DNA from: CAMCHP01 sp036835325
GTDB lineage: Bacteria > Bacteroidota > Bacteroidia > Flavobacteriales_D > Sanyastnellaceae
Length of the DNA: 64,000 nucleotides
Direction: 5' to 3'
Assembly: GCA_036835325.1 (NCBI GenBank)
Contig: DAITMF010000009.1
Coordinates: 13,728 to 77,727 of the forward strand
Part shown: positions 25,531-34,039 of the stretch, one piece after another
How positions within the stretch are numbered: the stretch's first letter is position 1
How the letters are laid out: each line of letters starts with the position of its first letter
Program-made: the position numbers and the translations under genes
The notes under the pieces: model-generated
Told to the model about the DNA's origin: nothing
Seen by the model: only the letters and a program-made list of their open reading frames with translations
Database searches by the model: none

Positions 25531-26607
25531 ATGGCTACAACCACCAGCAGTAAAAAGGGAAGCGGAGTAAGTGTACAACGTACACGAAAGGCCGCGTCAC
25601 CTGCAGCGAAGGCGCAAAAAAGCAAGTACGGAAAAGACACCTACATCCGTTGGTACCGCGACATGCTCCTAATGCGCAAGTTTGAGGAGAAGTGCGGTCA
25701 ACTGTACATTCAGCAAAAATTTGGTGGCTTCTGCCACCTCTACATAGGCCAAGAAGCGATTCTGGCGGGCATGGTTGAAGCCATTCGTCCTACCGATCGC
25801 GTAATCACCGCTTACCGTGACCACGCTCATCCGCTTGCGATGGGCACAGATCCCAAGCTGGTGATGGCTGAGTTGTACGGCAAAGCAACCGGCTTGTCAA
25901 AAGGCAAAGGGGGCTCAATGCACATGTTCGATAAAGAACGCAACCTGTTTGGCGGTCATGGAATCGTTGGTGCGCAAATCCCAATGGGTGCGGGTATCGC
26001 ATTTGCCGATTGGTACCGCGGTGAAGACCACGTGACCCTTACCTTCTTTGGTGATGGCGCCGCACGCCAAGGTGCATTGCACGAAACCTTCAACATGGCC
26101 ATGACCTGGAAGTTGCCGGTGATTTTTATTGTCGAGAACAACAACTACGCAATGGGGACTTCGGTCGAGCGCACCTCAAACGTGCACGACCTGTCGAAGC
26201 TGGGTTTGAGCTACGAAATGCCAAGCGCTGTGGTTGACGGTATGCGTCCTGAAGCGGTTGCCGATGCCATTGCAGAAGCCGCTGAGCGCGCCCGCAAAGG
26301 CGAAGGGCCAACGCTCCTAGATATTCGCACCTACCGCTACAAGGGCCACTCCATGTCTGACCCGCAGAAGTACCGCACCAAAGAAGAAGTGGCCGAGTAC
26401 CAAGAGCAAGACCCCATCGAGCACGTGCTTCACATCATCCAAGAGAACAAGTGGCTCAAAGAAGATGAAGTAGCGGCCATTAAACAAGAAATCAAAGACA
26501 TCGTCGAAGAATGCGTGCGGTTCGCTGAAGAATCACCCGAACCAACCGCCGATGAGCTGTACAAAGACGTTTATGTACAGGAAGATTACCCTTTTGTAAA
26601 AGACTAA
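25531..26607 (+). CDS. pdhA: Pyruvate dehydrogenase E1 component, alpha subunit
   Basis: E1 alpha binds thiamine diphosphate and, with E1 beta, decarboxylates pyruvate and acetylates the E2 lipoyl arm. The 358-residue protein begins with a basic, Ser/Ala/Lys-rich tail (about 35 residues), then YIRWYRDMLLMRKFEEKCG. The ThDP motif GDGAARQGALHETFNMAMTW...ENN, AYRDHAHPLAMG and the phosphorylation-loop-like YRYKGHSMSDPQKYR are all recognisable. The start is the ATG at 25531. pdhC follows after 15 bp. No E1 beta gene (pdhB) lies in the window, so it must be elsewhere in the genome. Confidence 0.95.
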   Translation: MATTTSSKKGSGVSVQRTRKAASPAAKAQKSKYGKDTYIRWYRDMLLMRKFEEKCGQLYIQQKFGGFCHLYIGQEAILAGMVEAIRPTDRVITAYRDHAHPLAMGTDPKLVMAELYGKATGLSKGKGGSMHMFDKERNLFGGHGIVGAQIPMGAGIAFADWYRGEDHVTLTFFGDGAARQGALHETFNMAMTWKLPVIFIVENNNYAMGTSVERTSNVHDLSKLGLSYEMPSAVVDGMRPEAVADAIAEAAERARKGEGPTLLDIRTYRYKGHSMSDPQKYRTKEEVAEYQEQDPIEHVLHIIQENKWLKEDEVAAIKQEIKDIVEECVRFAEESPEPTADELYKDVYVQEDYPFVKD

Positions 26608-26622
26608 GCGCAAGGCAATACC

Positions 26623-27876
26623 ATGGCAGAAATCGTTCGCATGCCCAAACTCAGCGACACCATGACCGAAGGTGTGGTGGCTGAATGGCACAAGAAGGTT
26701 GGTGATAACGTTGAATCGGGCGAGTTGCTCGCTGAAATCGAAACCGACAAGGCAACAATGGAGTTTGAGTCGTTTCAAGACGGTGTGCTCTTGCACATTG
26801 GCGTCGAGAAAGGCCAAACTGCCGCCGTTGATTCGGTGCTCTGCATTCTCGGAGAGAAAGGTGAAGACATTTCGGCCTTGCTTAGCGGTGGGGCCTCTGC
26901 ACCCGCCGCGCCGAAAGAAGCTGCACCCGCACCCGCAACTCCGGCTCCTGCACCAACTCCGGCTGCTGCTTCTGTTGCAGCTCCGGCTCCCGCAGTTGCC
27001 GCTGTTGCACCTGCTCAACCGGTAGCTTCGAACGGACGGCTAAAGGCTTCGCCACTTGCGCGCAAACTGGCTGATGAAAAAGGCATCGACATTGCCACAG
27101 TAGCCGGCAGCGGTGACGGTGGTCGCATTGTAAAGCGCGACGTTGAGAACTTCGCTCCGGCTGCAGTGCATGCCCCGGCGCTCGCCTCAGGTGCAGAACG
27201 CTTCTCGGAAGTGGCCGTCTCGCAAATGCGCAAAACCATTGCACGTCGCCTTGCTGAAAGTAAGTTTACAGCGCCTCACTTCTACCTGACGGTGAGCATT
27301 GACATGGACCGTGCAATTGAGGCCCGCAAAACCATCAACGAGTTTAGTGAAACGAAAATTTCGTTCAACGATTTGGTCATTAAGGCCGCTGCGTTGGCGC
27401 TGAAGAAGCATCCGGCCGTGAATTCATCGTGGTTGGGCGACCGCATTCGCTACAACGAGCACGTGCACATTGGAGTAGCTGTGGCCGTTGAAGACGGTTT
27501 GCTGGTTCCTGTTGTTCGCTTCGCGGATGCGCAACCTTTGGGCGTTATCAACGCTCAGGTTAAGAGCTTCGCGCAGAAAGCCCGTGAGAAGAAGCTTCAG
27601 CCATCTGACTGGGAAGGAAACACCTTCACCATCTCAAACCTTGGCATGTTCGGTATCGAAGAGTTCACTGCCATTATCAATCCGCCCGATGCATGCATTC
27701 TCGCCGTTGGCGGAATCAGTGAAGTGCCTGTTGTGAAGAACGGTCAGGTAGTTCCCGGGAATGTGATGAAGGTGACCTTGAGCTGTGACCACCGTGTTGT
27801 AGATGGGGCATCAGGAGCCGCTTTCTTGCAAACGTTCAAAGGATTGCTGGAGAACCCGTTGGCCATGCTTGCCTAA
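26623..27876 (+). CDS. pdhC: Pyruvate dehydrogenase E2, dihydrolipoamide acetyltransferase
   Basis: E2 forms the core of the complex and moves the acetyl group to CoA. Of 417 residues, 1-77 are a lipoyl domain (Lys43 in ETDKATMEFE). Residues 88-128 are a flexible Pro/Ala linker. Residues 133-170 are the E1/E3-binding domain (ASPLARKLADEKGIDIATVA). Residues 185-417 are the catalytic domain, with His390 in SCDHRVVDGASGAAFL. One lipoyl domain only. It lies 15 bp after pdhA and is followed by a strong terminator. It could in principle serve a branched-chain complex, but the pdhA neighbour and flavobacterial context favour pyruvate. Confidence 0.94.
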   Translation: MAEIVRMPKLSDTMTEGVVAEWHKKVGDNVESGELLAEIETDKATMEFESFQDGVLLHIGVEKGQTAAVDSVLCILGEKGEDISALLSGGASAPAAPKEAAPAPATPAPAPTPAAASVAAPAPAVAAVAPAQPVASNGRLKASPLARKLADEKGIDIATVAGSGDGGRIVKRDVENFAPAAVHAPALASGAERFSEVAVSQMRKTIARRLAESKFTAPHFYLTVSIDMDRAIEARKTINEFSETKISFNDLVIKAAALALKKHPAVNSSWLGDRIRYNEHVHIGVAVAVEDGLLVPVVRFADAQPLGVINAQVKSFAQKAREKKLQPSDWEGNTFTISNLGMFGIEEFTAIINPPDACILAVGGISEVPVVKNGQVVPGNVMKVTLSCDHRVVDGASGAAFLQTFKGLLENPLAMLA

Positions 27877-27905
27877 GGAACTTTAGTGTTCAATACAAAC
27901 TTTAT

Positions 27906-27958
27906 TGTGGGCTTGAAGTCGGTCATTCTTTTGACCAACTTTAAGCCCACACTTTTTT
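27906..27958 (+). terminator. Long rho-independent terminator after pdhC
   Basis: TGTGGGCTT...GGTCA (27906-27925) pairs with TGACC...AAGCCCACA (27932-27951) across a 6-base loop TTCTTT. The 20-bp stem has one mismatch and one G-U pair, followed by CTTTTTT. It ends 3 bp before the recG ATG, leaving no room for a separate recG promoter between them. Confidence 0.9.
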
Positions 27959-27961
27959 GTG

Positions 27962-30073
27962 ATGTCTGAATTTGATACCATCGCTTCAAAGAAGATTGAG
28001 TTCCTCAAAGGAGTAGGCTCGGTGCGGGCAGTGGCCTTGGCCAATGAGCTCGGCATAGCCTGCTTTGGCGAATTGCTGTATCATTTTCCGTTCAGGTACG
28101 AAGACCGTTCAAAACTCTACAGCGTAGTCAATATCAGCGACGAACACACCTATGTCTTGCTTCGTGGGCGCATCACCCAGCTAAAGGAAGTAGGAACCGG
28201 ACGAGCCGTGCGTTTGACAGCCCAGTTCAGCGATGAGTCGGGAACCATTGAGTTGGTGTGGTTCAAAGGCGTAAAGTGGTTGTCGCGGTCGTTGGTGCCC
28301 GGACGCGAATACCTTGTGTATGGCAAACCCACACAGTTTAAATCGCGTTGGAACATCGCCCATCCCGAAGTTGAGGCTTATGACCCCAACCGCTTGCAGA
28401 GCGACAACAGCTTCAAAGGGGTGTACTCATCAACAGAAAAGTTGAATGCGATGGGGTTGCACAGTGCGGGCATCTCTCGCCTTGTTGACCAAGTGTTGCC
28501 CTATTTCATTGGCCAAATCAATGAAACCCTCCCGTTTGAAATCGTCCGTAAAATGCAATTGGTGTCGCGCGAAGACGCGATGATCAACGTGCACCGACCG
28601 CGAAGCAATGATCTTCTGCAGGGCGCGCTTAAACGCCTTCGCTTTGAAGAGCTATTCTACTTGCAGATGCTCTTGGTCGCGCGAAAGCGTGAGGCAACGC
28701 ATGACTTGCCCGGCGTGCGTTTTGATCGGGTTGGAGAGTACTTCAATACCTTTTATGCAAACCACCTCGGTTTTGAACTCACCGGAGCGCAAAAGCGTGT
28801 GATCAAAGAAATCAGGGCCGATGTCAATACCGGTCGGCACATGAACCGCCTCATCCAAGGTGATGTAGGAAGCGGTAAAACCATTGTTGCGCTTTTGTGC
28901 GGATTGATCGCCATTGACAGCGGCTTTCAGGTTGCGCTTATGGCTCCAACGGAGATTCTTGCCAACCAACACTACCAAGGGTTTTCAGAGGCCCTTTATC
29001 CACTCGGCTTACGGGTTGAACTGTTAACAGGGTCGGTCAAAACAGCTCAAAGACGCAGCATTCATGCCGGACTAGAAAACGGCGATGTGCATGTGCTCAT
29101 AGGCACTCACGCACTCATTGAGCCCACTGTAAAATTTAAGAACCTGGGCTTGGCCATCATTGATGAACAGCACCGTTTTGGTGTTGCTCAACGCGCCCGC
29201 CTTTGGGAGAAGAACACACTTGCTCCACACGTACTGGTCATGACAGCCACACCGATTCCGCGCACATTGGCCATGACCGTTTACGGCGATTTGGATGTTT
29301 CAGTCATTGATGAACTCCCTCCCGGACGGAAGGAAATCAAAACCGTACACCGCAACGATGAAGCACGTTTGCAGGTGTTTGACTTCCTGGAGTACGAGAT
29401 TTCACTCGGCCGTCAAGTCTACGTAGTGTATCCCCTCATCGAAGAGAGTGAGAACATGGATTACAAAGACTTGATGGATGGCTATGAGAGCATTGTTCGC
29501 CGTTTTCCTGCACCTTCTTACCGAGTCAGCATCGTACATGGTAAAATGCGCCCTGAAGACAAAGACTTCGAGATGCGGCAGTTTGTGGAGGGCAAGTCGC
29601 ACATTTTGGTCGCCACTACCGTGATTGAAGTGGGGGTAAACGTGCCCAACGCAAGCGTAATGGTGATTGAGAGCGCTGAGCGGTTTGGTTTGTCGCAGTT
29701 GCACCAGCTTCGCGGCCGAGTAGGTCGAGGCGCCGAGCAGAGCTACTGCATTCTAATGACAGGTGACCAACTGAGCGCCGATGGTCGTACCCGAATTTCA
29801 ACGATGTGCCGCACCAACGACGGTTTTGAGATCGCTGAGGTTGATCTTGATTTGCGCGGCCCCGGTGACATTATGGGGACGCGTCAAAGCGGTGATGTGC
29901 AGCTGCAAGTGGCCGATTTGGTGCGTGATCGTGAGCTTATGCAGGCAGCAAGGCACTTGGCAGAAGAGGTGCTTGAGAACGATCCGCAGCTTGAGCGCGA
30001 GGAGCACAAAATCATTGCCGAGCAATTGGCCCGCTTGTCGAACCAACGTGCTGATTGGAGCAAGATTTCGTGA
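27962..30073 (+). CDS. recG: ATP-dependent DNA helicase RecG
   Basis: RecG remodels stalled replication forks and recombination intermediates. The 703-residue protein has the N-terminal wedge/OB domain (FLKGVGSVRAVALANELGI, HFPFRYEDRS) and the helicase motor: Walker A near residue 303 (QGDVGSGKTIVALL), Walker B variant IIDEQHRFGVAQR near 400, MTATPIPRTLAMT, and motif VI LHQLRGRVGRGAEQSYC, then DLRGPGDIMGTRQSG. The start is the ATG at 27962 (a GTG one codon earlier is in frame). It sits immediately behind the pdhC terminator, and the 3' end abuts convergent nhaD with 1 bp between. Confidence 0.96.
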   Translation: MSEFDTIASKKIEFLKGVGSVRAVALANELGIACFGELLYHFPFRYEDRSKLYSVVNISDEHTYVLLRGRITQLKEVGTGRAVRLTAQFSDESGTIELVWFKGVKWLSRSLVPGREYLVYGKPTQFKSRWNIAHPEVEAYDPNRLQSDNSFKGVYSSTEKLNAMGLHSAGISRLVDQVLPYFIGQINETLPFEIVRKMQLVSREDAMINVHRPRSNDLLQGALKRLRFEELFYLQMLLVARKREATHDLPGVRFDRVGEYFNTFYANHLGFELTGAQKRVIKEIRADVNTGRHMNRLIQGDVGSGKTIVALLCGLIAIDSGFQVALMAPTEILANQHYQGFSEALYPLGLRVELLTGSVKTAQRRSIHAGLENGDVHVLIGTHALIEPTVKFKNLGLAIIDEQHRFGVAQRARLWEKNTLAPHVLVMTATPIPRTLAMTVYGDLDVSVIDELPPGRKEIKTVHRNDEARLQVFDFLEYEISLGRQVYVVYPLIEESENMDYKDLMDGYESIVRRFPAPSYRVSIVHGKMRPEDKDFEMRQFVEGKSHILVATTVIEVGVNVPNASVMVIESAERFGLSQLHQLRGRVGRGAEQSYCILMTGDQLSADGRTRISTMCRTNDGFEIAEVDLDLRGPGDIMGTRQSGDVQLQVADLVRDRELMQAARHLAEEVLENDPQLEREEHKIIAEQLARLSNQRADWSKIS

Positions 30074-30074
30074 A

Positions 30075-31562
30075 TCAGAAGAACATCAGGTAGAACACTG
30101 CTGCCCCGGCGAAGTAGCCCAAAACGGCGAGCAAGCTCACTTTTTTGATGTACCAAATAAAGTCGATTTTCTCGAGGCCCATGACCGCGACCCCTGCTGC
30201 AGAGCCAATGATGAGGGCGCTTCCTCCGGTACCTGCACAATAGGCCAAAAGTTGCCAGAACAGGCCATCTTTAACAAAGAAAGTGTCCCATTCATTCGCC
30301 ACCATTGCTGCCGGGATGATGTCGTACATCTTCATTGAGGCCGCCACGAGCGGTACGTTGTCAACGATGGCAGAGAGCAATCCGATGGCGAGGTCAATGG
30401 CAAAGACATCGGCCAGCGTGTCACGCAGCCAATTGGCCATGATGAGCAAGTGACCAACTTCTTGCAATGCAGCTACAGCAAGAAGAATGCCAAGGAAAAA
30501 CAATACTGACGAAGAGTCGATTTTACGCAGCACGTAAAGCACTGACAGCGCTTTGCGGTCATCGTACGATTTGCGCTTGTGGAGCAGTTCGGTCACGATC
30601 CAGATGGCACCCAACGAAAGCATCATGCCCATAAACGGAGGCAGGTGAGTCACGGTTTTGAATACCGGCACAAACAAAAGACCTAACAGGCCAAGAGTGA
30701 AGATCAACTTCCGGTCAAATGGCGTTGCAGGGTGCACATGGGCTTGCTCGGCAGCTGAGAGTGTTGGACGTTCAACATTGCCTTTCATGATGAAACTCAC
30801 CACCAGCAACGGCACGAAGGCGCACACCACGCTTGGGACAAACAGGTGCGTAATAATAACCGGTGTTGAAAGCTGACCACCGATCCACAGCATGGTTGTG
30901 GTGACATCGCCGATGGGCGACCAGGCACCGCCGGCGTTGGCTGCAATGACCACCATACCGGCAAAAAACCAGCGCGTAGGTTTGTCGGCAATGAGTTTGC
31001 GCAAGAGCGAAATCATCACAATCGCCGTTGTAAGGTTGTCGAGTGCAGCGCTGAAGAAGAAGGTCAATATTGAAATCAGCCAGAGCAGTTTCACCTTGTT
31101 GGTCGTTCGAATGCGGTCAGTAATCACGCGGAAGCCTTCGTGAACATCGATGAGTTCAACGATGGTCATCGCTCCGAGGAGGAAGAACAGAATGCTGGCA
31201 ATTTCTTGCAAGTGATGCAACAACCGGTGCTCGTAAAAGGTGCTTGTAGTGTATTCAACGCCGCTTTGCTTGCCTTGGGCTGATTGCAGCGACTTTACCA
31301 ATTCAGTTTTGGCCACCCCTTTGTCAATGCCCTCGATTTGAATGATCTCGTCGCCATGTGCCATTTCTTCGGCAGGCATGGTGATTGCGGTGAAATCGGC
31401 ACGGGTATGCGCCGGTACTTCATCGTGGCCGCCGATCACAAAAATGGCCCAGCACAGGGTTCCTGTAAGGAGTGCGAAGGCCGATTTATCAATGTGTACT
31501 GAATGTTCGAGCGCGATTCCGAGGTAACCGAGCACAAAAACGACGAGGATCAAGATTTCCAT
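30075..31562 (-). CDS. nhaD: Na+/H+ antiporter NhaD
   Basis: NhaD exchanges sodium for protons at the inner membrane and is common in marine and halotolerant bacteria. The 495-residue protein has about 12 hydrophobic segments, starting MEILILVVFVLGYLGIALEH. Family motifs include FFLGAMTIVELIDVHEGF, SAALDNLTTAIVMISLL and ANAGGAWSPIGDVTTTMLWI, with the Asp, Asn and Thr residues of the ion-transporter superfamily fold. GSAAGVAVMGLEKIDFIWY is near the C-terminus. It lies 13 bp after the amino-acid dehydrogenase gene in the same direction and is probably co-transcribed. Confidence 0.94.
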   Translation of the reverse strand: MEILILVVFVLGYLGIALEHSVHIDKSAFALLTGTLCWAIFVIGGHDEVPAHTRADFTAITMPAEEMAHGDEIIQIEGIDKGVAKTELVKSLQSAQGKQSGVEYTTSTFYEHRLLHHLQEIASILFFLLGAMTIVELIDVHEGFRVITDRIRTTNKVKLLWLISILTFFFSAALDNLTTAIVMISLLRKLIADKPTRWFFAGMVVIAANAGGAWSPIGDVTTTMLWIGGQLSTPVIITHLFVPSVVCAFVPLLVVSFIMKGNVERPTLSAAEQAHVHPATPFDRKLIFTLGLLGLLFVPVFKTVTHLPPFMGMMLSLGAIWIVTELLHKRKSYDDRKALSVLYVLRKIDSSSVLFFLGILLAVAALQEVGHLLIMANWLRDTLADVFAIDLAIGLLSAIVDNVPLVAASMKMYDIIPAAMVANEWDTFFVKDGLFWQLLAYCAGTGGSALIIGSAAGVAVMGLEKIDFIWYIKKVSLLAVLGYFAGAAVFYLMFF

Positions 31563-31575
31563 TGGGTAGGATGGA

Positions 31576-32805
31576 TTAGATGAGTTTGCTCAATGCGATT
31601 TCAAACGCGGTTGACGTAAGTTTTGTTACCGCAGGGTTTTTCGAGTGTACGTTTTCCAGCGCTGCGCGGATGGTCGATGAGGTATCTTCGAAGATGGCTG
31701 CATCGCTCATGCCAATGTTCGTGGCTGACATCAAGTAAGCAAATACGCGTGCCATTCCGCAGTTGGCGATGAAGTCAGGAATGACTGCAAGGCGTTCATC
31801 GGCGTATTCGGCGATGGGGCCGTAGAAAATGGCAGCATCTGCAAAGGGTACATTTGCTCCTGAAGAGATTACGGTAAGACCTGCGTTGGCCATGCGTTCA
31901 ACTTGTTCGTGCGTTACCAAGCGTGAAGCGGCACACGGCAAGAAGACATCTGCCTTCACATCCCAGATTCGACCATTCACTTCATCGAACGAGAGCATGT
32001 TCGCGGCGTGCAGTGCATTGCCGTCTTTTTGAAGGAAGAGCTTGCGCACTTCTTCAAACGAAAGGCCATCCTCCTTAATCAATCCTCCCACACGGTCAAT
32101 GATGCCTACGATCACTGCGCCCTGTTGAGCGAGGTAATAGGCCGCTGCAGAGCCCACATTGCCCCAGCCTTGCACGATGACGCGTTTTCCGGCTACGCTG
32201 CCTTTCCAGAGGTCGTAGAAGTGGCGTACGCTTTCGGCTACGCCGAAACCGGTGATCATGTCGGCTACGCAGTACTTTCGCGCCACGTCAGGGCTGTAGC
32301 GAGGTTCTTCAATCACCTTAATCACACCTTGGCGCAATTGGCCAATGCGGCGTACTTTCTGTGCTTCATTGGGTTGAAAGTGCCCATTGAACACACCTTC
32401 TTGAGGGTGCCATACACCGCAATCTTCGGTGATGGGAATGACTTCGTGGATTTCGTCAACGTTGAGGTCGCCGCCCGTTCCGTAGTAGTGCTTGAGAAGA
32501 GGGGTTACCGCTGCGTACCAGCGTTCGAGTACTTCGCGTTTGCGTGGGTCACGCGGGTCAAAGTTGATGCCCGATTTGGCCCCACCGATTTGTGGACCTG
32601 ACACGGTGAATTTGATTTCCATGGTTTTGGCCAGCGACTCAACCTCGCGTTTGTCGAGGCCCGAGCGCATGCGGGTTCCACCACCTGCTGCCCCACCGCG
32701 AAGTGAATTGATTATGACCCACCCTTCGGCATCCGTGTAGGGGTCTTTCCATTCAAAAACGACTTCGGGACGTTTGTCCTCATAGGTTTTGAGCAGGTCT
32801 TTCAT
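31576..32805 (-). CDS. Glu/Leu/Phe/Val family amino acid dehydrogenase
   Basis: An NAD(P)-dependent oxidative deaminase of the glutamate dehydrogenase superfamily, 409 residues. Seen: VINSLRGGAAGGGTRM, TMEIKFTVSGPQIGGAKSGI (the catalytic/substrate Lys region), GTGGDLNVDEI, and a Rossmann domain with VIVQGWGNVGSAAAYYLAQQ. The start at ATG 32805 is supported by an exact promoter box 21 bp upstream; the longer frame to 32868 would include that box. Whether the substrate is glutamate or a branched-chain amino acid cannot be decided by eye. nhaD follows after 13 bp. Confidence 0.88.
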   Translation of the reverse strand: MKDLLKTYEDKRPEVVFEWKDPYTDAEGWVIINSLRGGAAGGGTRMRSGLDKREVESLAKTMEIKFTVSGPQIGGAKSGINFDPRDPRKREVLERWYAAVTPLLKHYYGTGGDLNVDEIHEVIPITEDCGVWHPQEGVFNGHFQPNEAQKVRRIGQLRQGVIKVIEEPRYSPDVARKYCVADMITGFGVAESVRHFYDLWKGSVAGKRVIVQGWGNVGSAAAYYLAQQGAVIVGIIDRVGGLIKEDGLSFEEVRKLFLQKDGNALHAANMLSFDEVNGRIWDVKADVFLPCAASRLVTHEQVERMANAGLTVISSGANVPFADAAIFYGPIAEYADERLAVIPDFIANCGMARVFAYLMSATNIGMSDAAIFEDTSSTIRAALENVHSKNPAVTKLTSTAFEIALSKLI

Positions 32806-32826
32806 GCGGGTCGTAACGATTCCGCG

Positions 32827-32834
32827 CAAAAATA
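32827..32834 (-). promoter_or_regulatory. -7 promoter box TATTTTTG of the amino-acid dehydrogenase gene
   Basis: An exact TAnnTTTG match on the minus strand, 21 bp before the ATG at 32805. No -33 TTG at standard distance. It probably drives the dehydrogenase-nhaD pair. Confidence 0.55.
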
Positions 32835-32885
32835 GGCAATGCGCGATGATTGGTTTGGGCAGTTGCAAGTATTCTTCACAGTTTT

Positions 32886-33962
32886 TTACACGTAGTAAAT
32901 CCCACTCCTGTGGTCACGTTGTGCACCGGTAACTGAGCTGAGTACGTTGTGGTCGCCGTTTAGCCAAAGCGCTCCGAGGAAAGCAAATACAATGGCTTCT
33001 TTGAAATCGATGAGGCTGTCGTTGGGCTTTACCACTTCAAACCGGGCGAGGGCCCTTATGCGTTCGAGCAAGAAGTAATTGTGCGTGCCTCCTCCGGTGA
33101 AGAGCACTTTTCCTTGCACAGCACCCAAGTCGGCGCACAGGCGCAACGCGATGTGCTCGGTGTACGTGCGCAACAGGTCGGTGGGTGCGTAGCTAGCCTC
33201 CAAGAGGGGCAAAATCGCGGCCTCCGTAAACTCTCGGCCCAAGCTTTTGGGCGACTGCCGTTGGTAGTACGCCAGTTTCTCCAAGCGGTGCAGTACATCT
33301 TCCAAGACAAGGCCGCTTCGGGCCAATGCACCGTTTTTGTCGTACTGAAGGCGCTCATCCGCCCGAAGGGCGAGAAGATTCAAAACACCATTGGCCGCAC
33401 ACACATCCCAAGCTACACGGCGACCGTCTCGTTCAAGCGACAGATTTGCGAAACCGCCAATGTTTACGCAGGCTTCGTACTCGGCAAACAGCAAGCGGTC
33501 GCCAATGGGTACGAGAGGCGCACCTTGTCCGCTCAAAGCCACGTCACCGCTTCTCAGGTCGCCCAAAACCGCGCATCCCGCAGCAGCGGAAACCTCAGGG
33601 ATAGCCCCGATTTGCAGCGTAAAACCACGTTCTGGGACATGAAAAACGGTGTGGCCGTGCGACACGTAAAGATCGGGTTTAGGGAGCCGGTGCCGTTCAA
33701 TGAACTGCGCTCCTTCATGTCCCAGAATGCGCCCAAAGTGGCGGTCAAGCGCAGTGAGTTCAAGTCCGCTCAAGTGCTGCGCATGGGCTAGGTGCTGCTG
33801 CCATTCAGTGGTATACGCGAGCGTTTCAGCGGAGAGCACTTCATAGCGCCAGGAAACCGTTTCGTTGCTACGATGTTCAAAGCGGCACAGGGCGAGGTCC
33901 AATCCATCAAGCGATGTACCTGACATGCCGCCCAATACTGTGTAAACGCCAGTTGGTTCCAT
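32886..33962 (-). CDS. anmK: Anhydro-N-acetylmuramic acid kinase
   Basis: AnmK phosphorylates and opens 1,6-anhydroMurNAc to MurNAc-6-phosphate in peptidoglycan recycling. It has 358 residues. Motifs: LGGMSGTSLDGLDLAL at the N-terminus (phosphate loop), SHGHTVFHVPERGFTLQIG, VLGDLRSGDVALSGQGAPLV (catalytic Asp region), NIGGFANLS and FTGGGTHNYFLLERI. The start is the ATG giving MEPTGVYTV. Divergent from the acyl-CoA dehydrogenase gene across 77 bp; a near-consensus box (TATCCTTG, minus strand, 34008-34015) is present. Together with murF it points to an ordinary peptidoglycan cycle. Confidence 0.94.
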   Translation of the reverse strand: MEPTGVYTVLGGMSGTSLDGLDLALCRFEHRSNETVSWRYEVLSAETLAYTTEWQQHLAHAQHLSGLELTALDRHFGRILGHEGAQFIERHRLPKPDLYVSHGHTVFHVPERGFTLQIGAIPEVSAAAGCAVLGDLRSGDVALSGQGAPLVPIGDRLLFAEYEACVNIGGFANLSLERDGRRVAWDVCAANGVLNLLALRADERLQYDKNGALARSGLVLEDVLHRLEKLAYYQRQSPKSLGREFTEAAILPLLEASYAPTDLLRTYTEHIALRLCADLGAVQGKVLFTGGGTHNYFLLERIRALARFEVVKPNDSLIDFKEAIVFAFLGALWLNGDHNVLSSVTGAQRDHRSGIYYV

Positions 33963-33967
33963 AGGAA

Positions 33968-33998
33968 TTGGGAAATGCAGACGAATGGACTAAATTTG
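33968..33998 (+). promoter_or_regulatory. Acyl-CoA dehydrogenase promoter (TTG-N20-TAAATTTG)
   Basis: TTG at 33968-33970, a 20-bp spacer and an exact TAAATTTG at 33991-33998, 41 bp before the ATG at 34040. A complete Bacteroidota-type promoter in a divergent intergenic region. Confidence 0.75.
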
Positions 33999-34039
33999 TC
34001 GGCCACGCAAGGATAGGCAAAACCCGATAAACCTCGATT

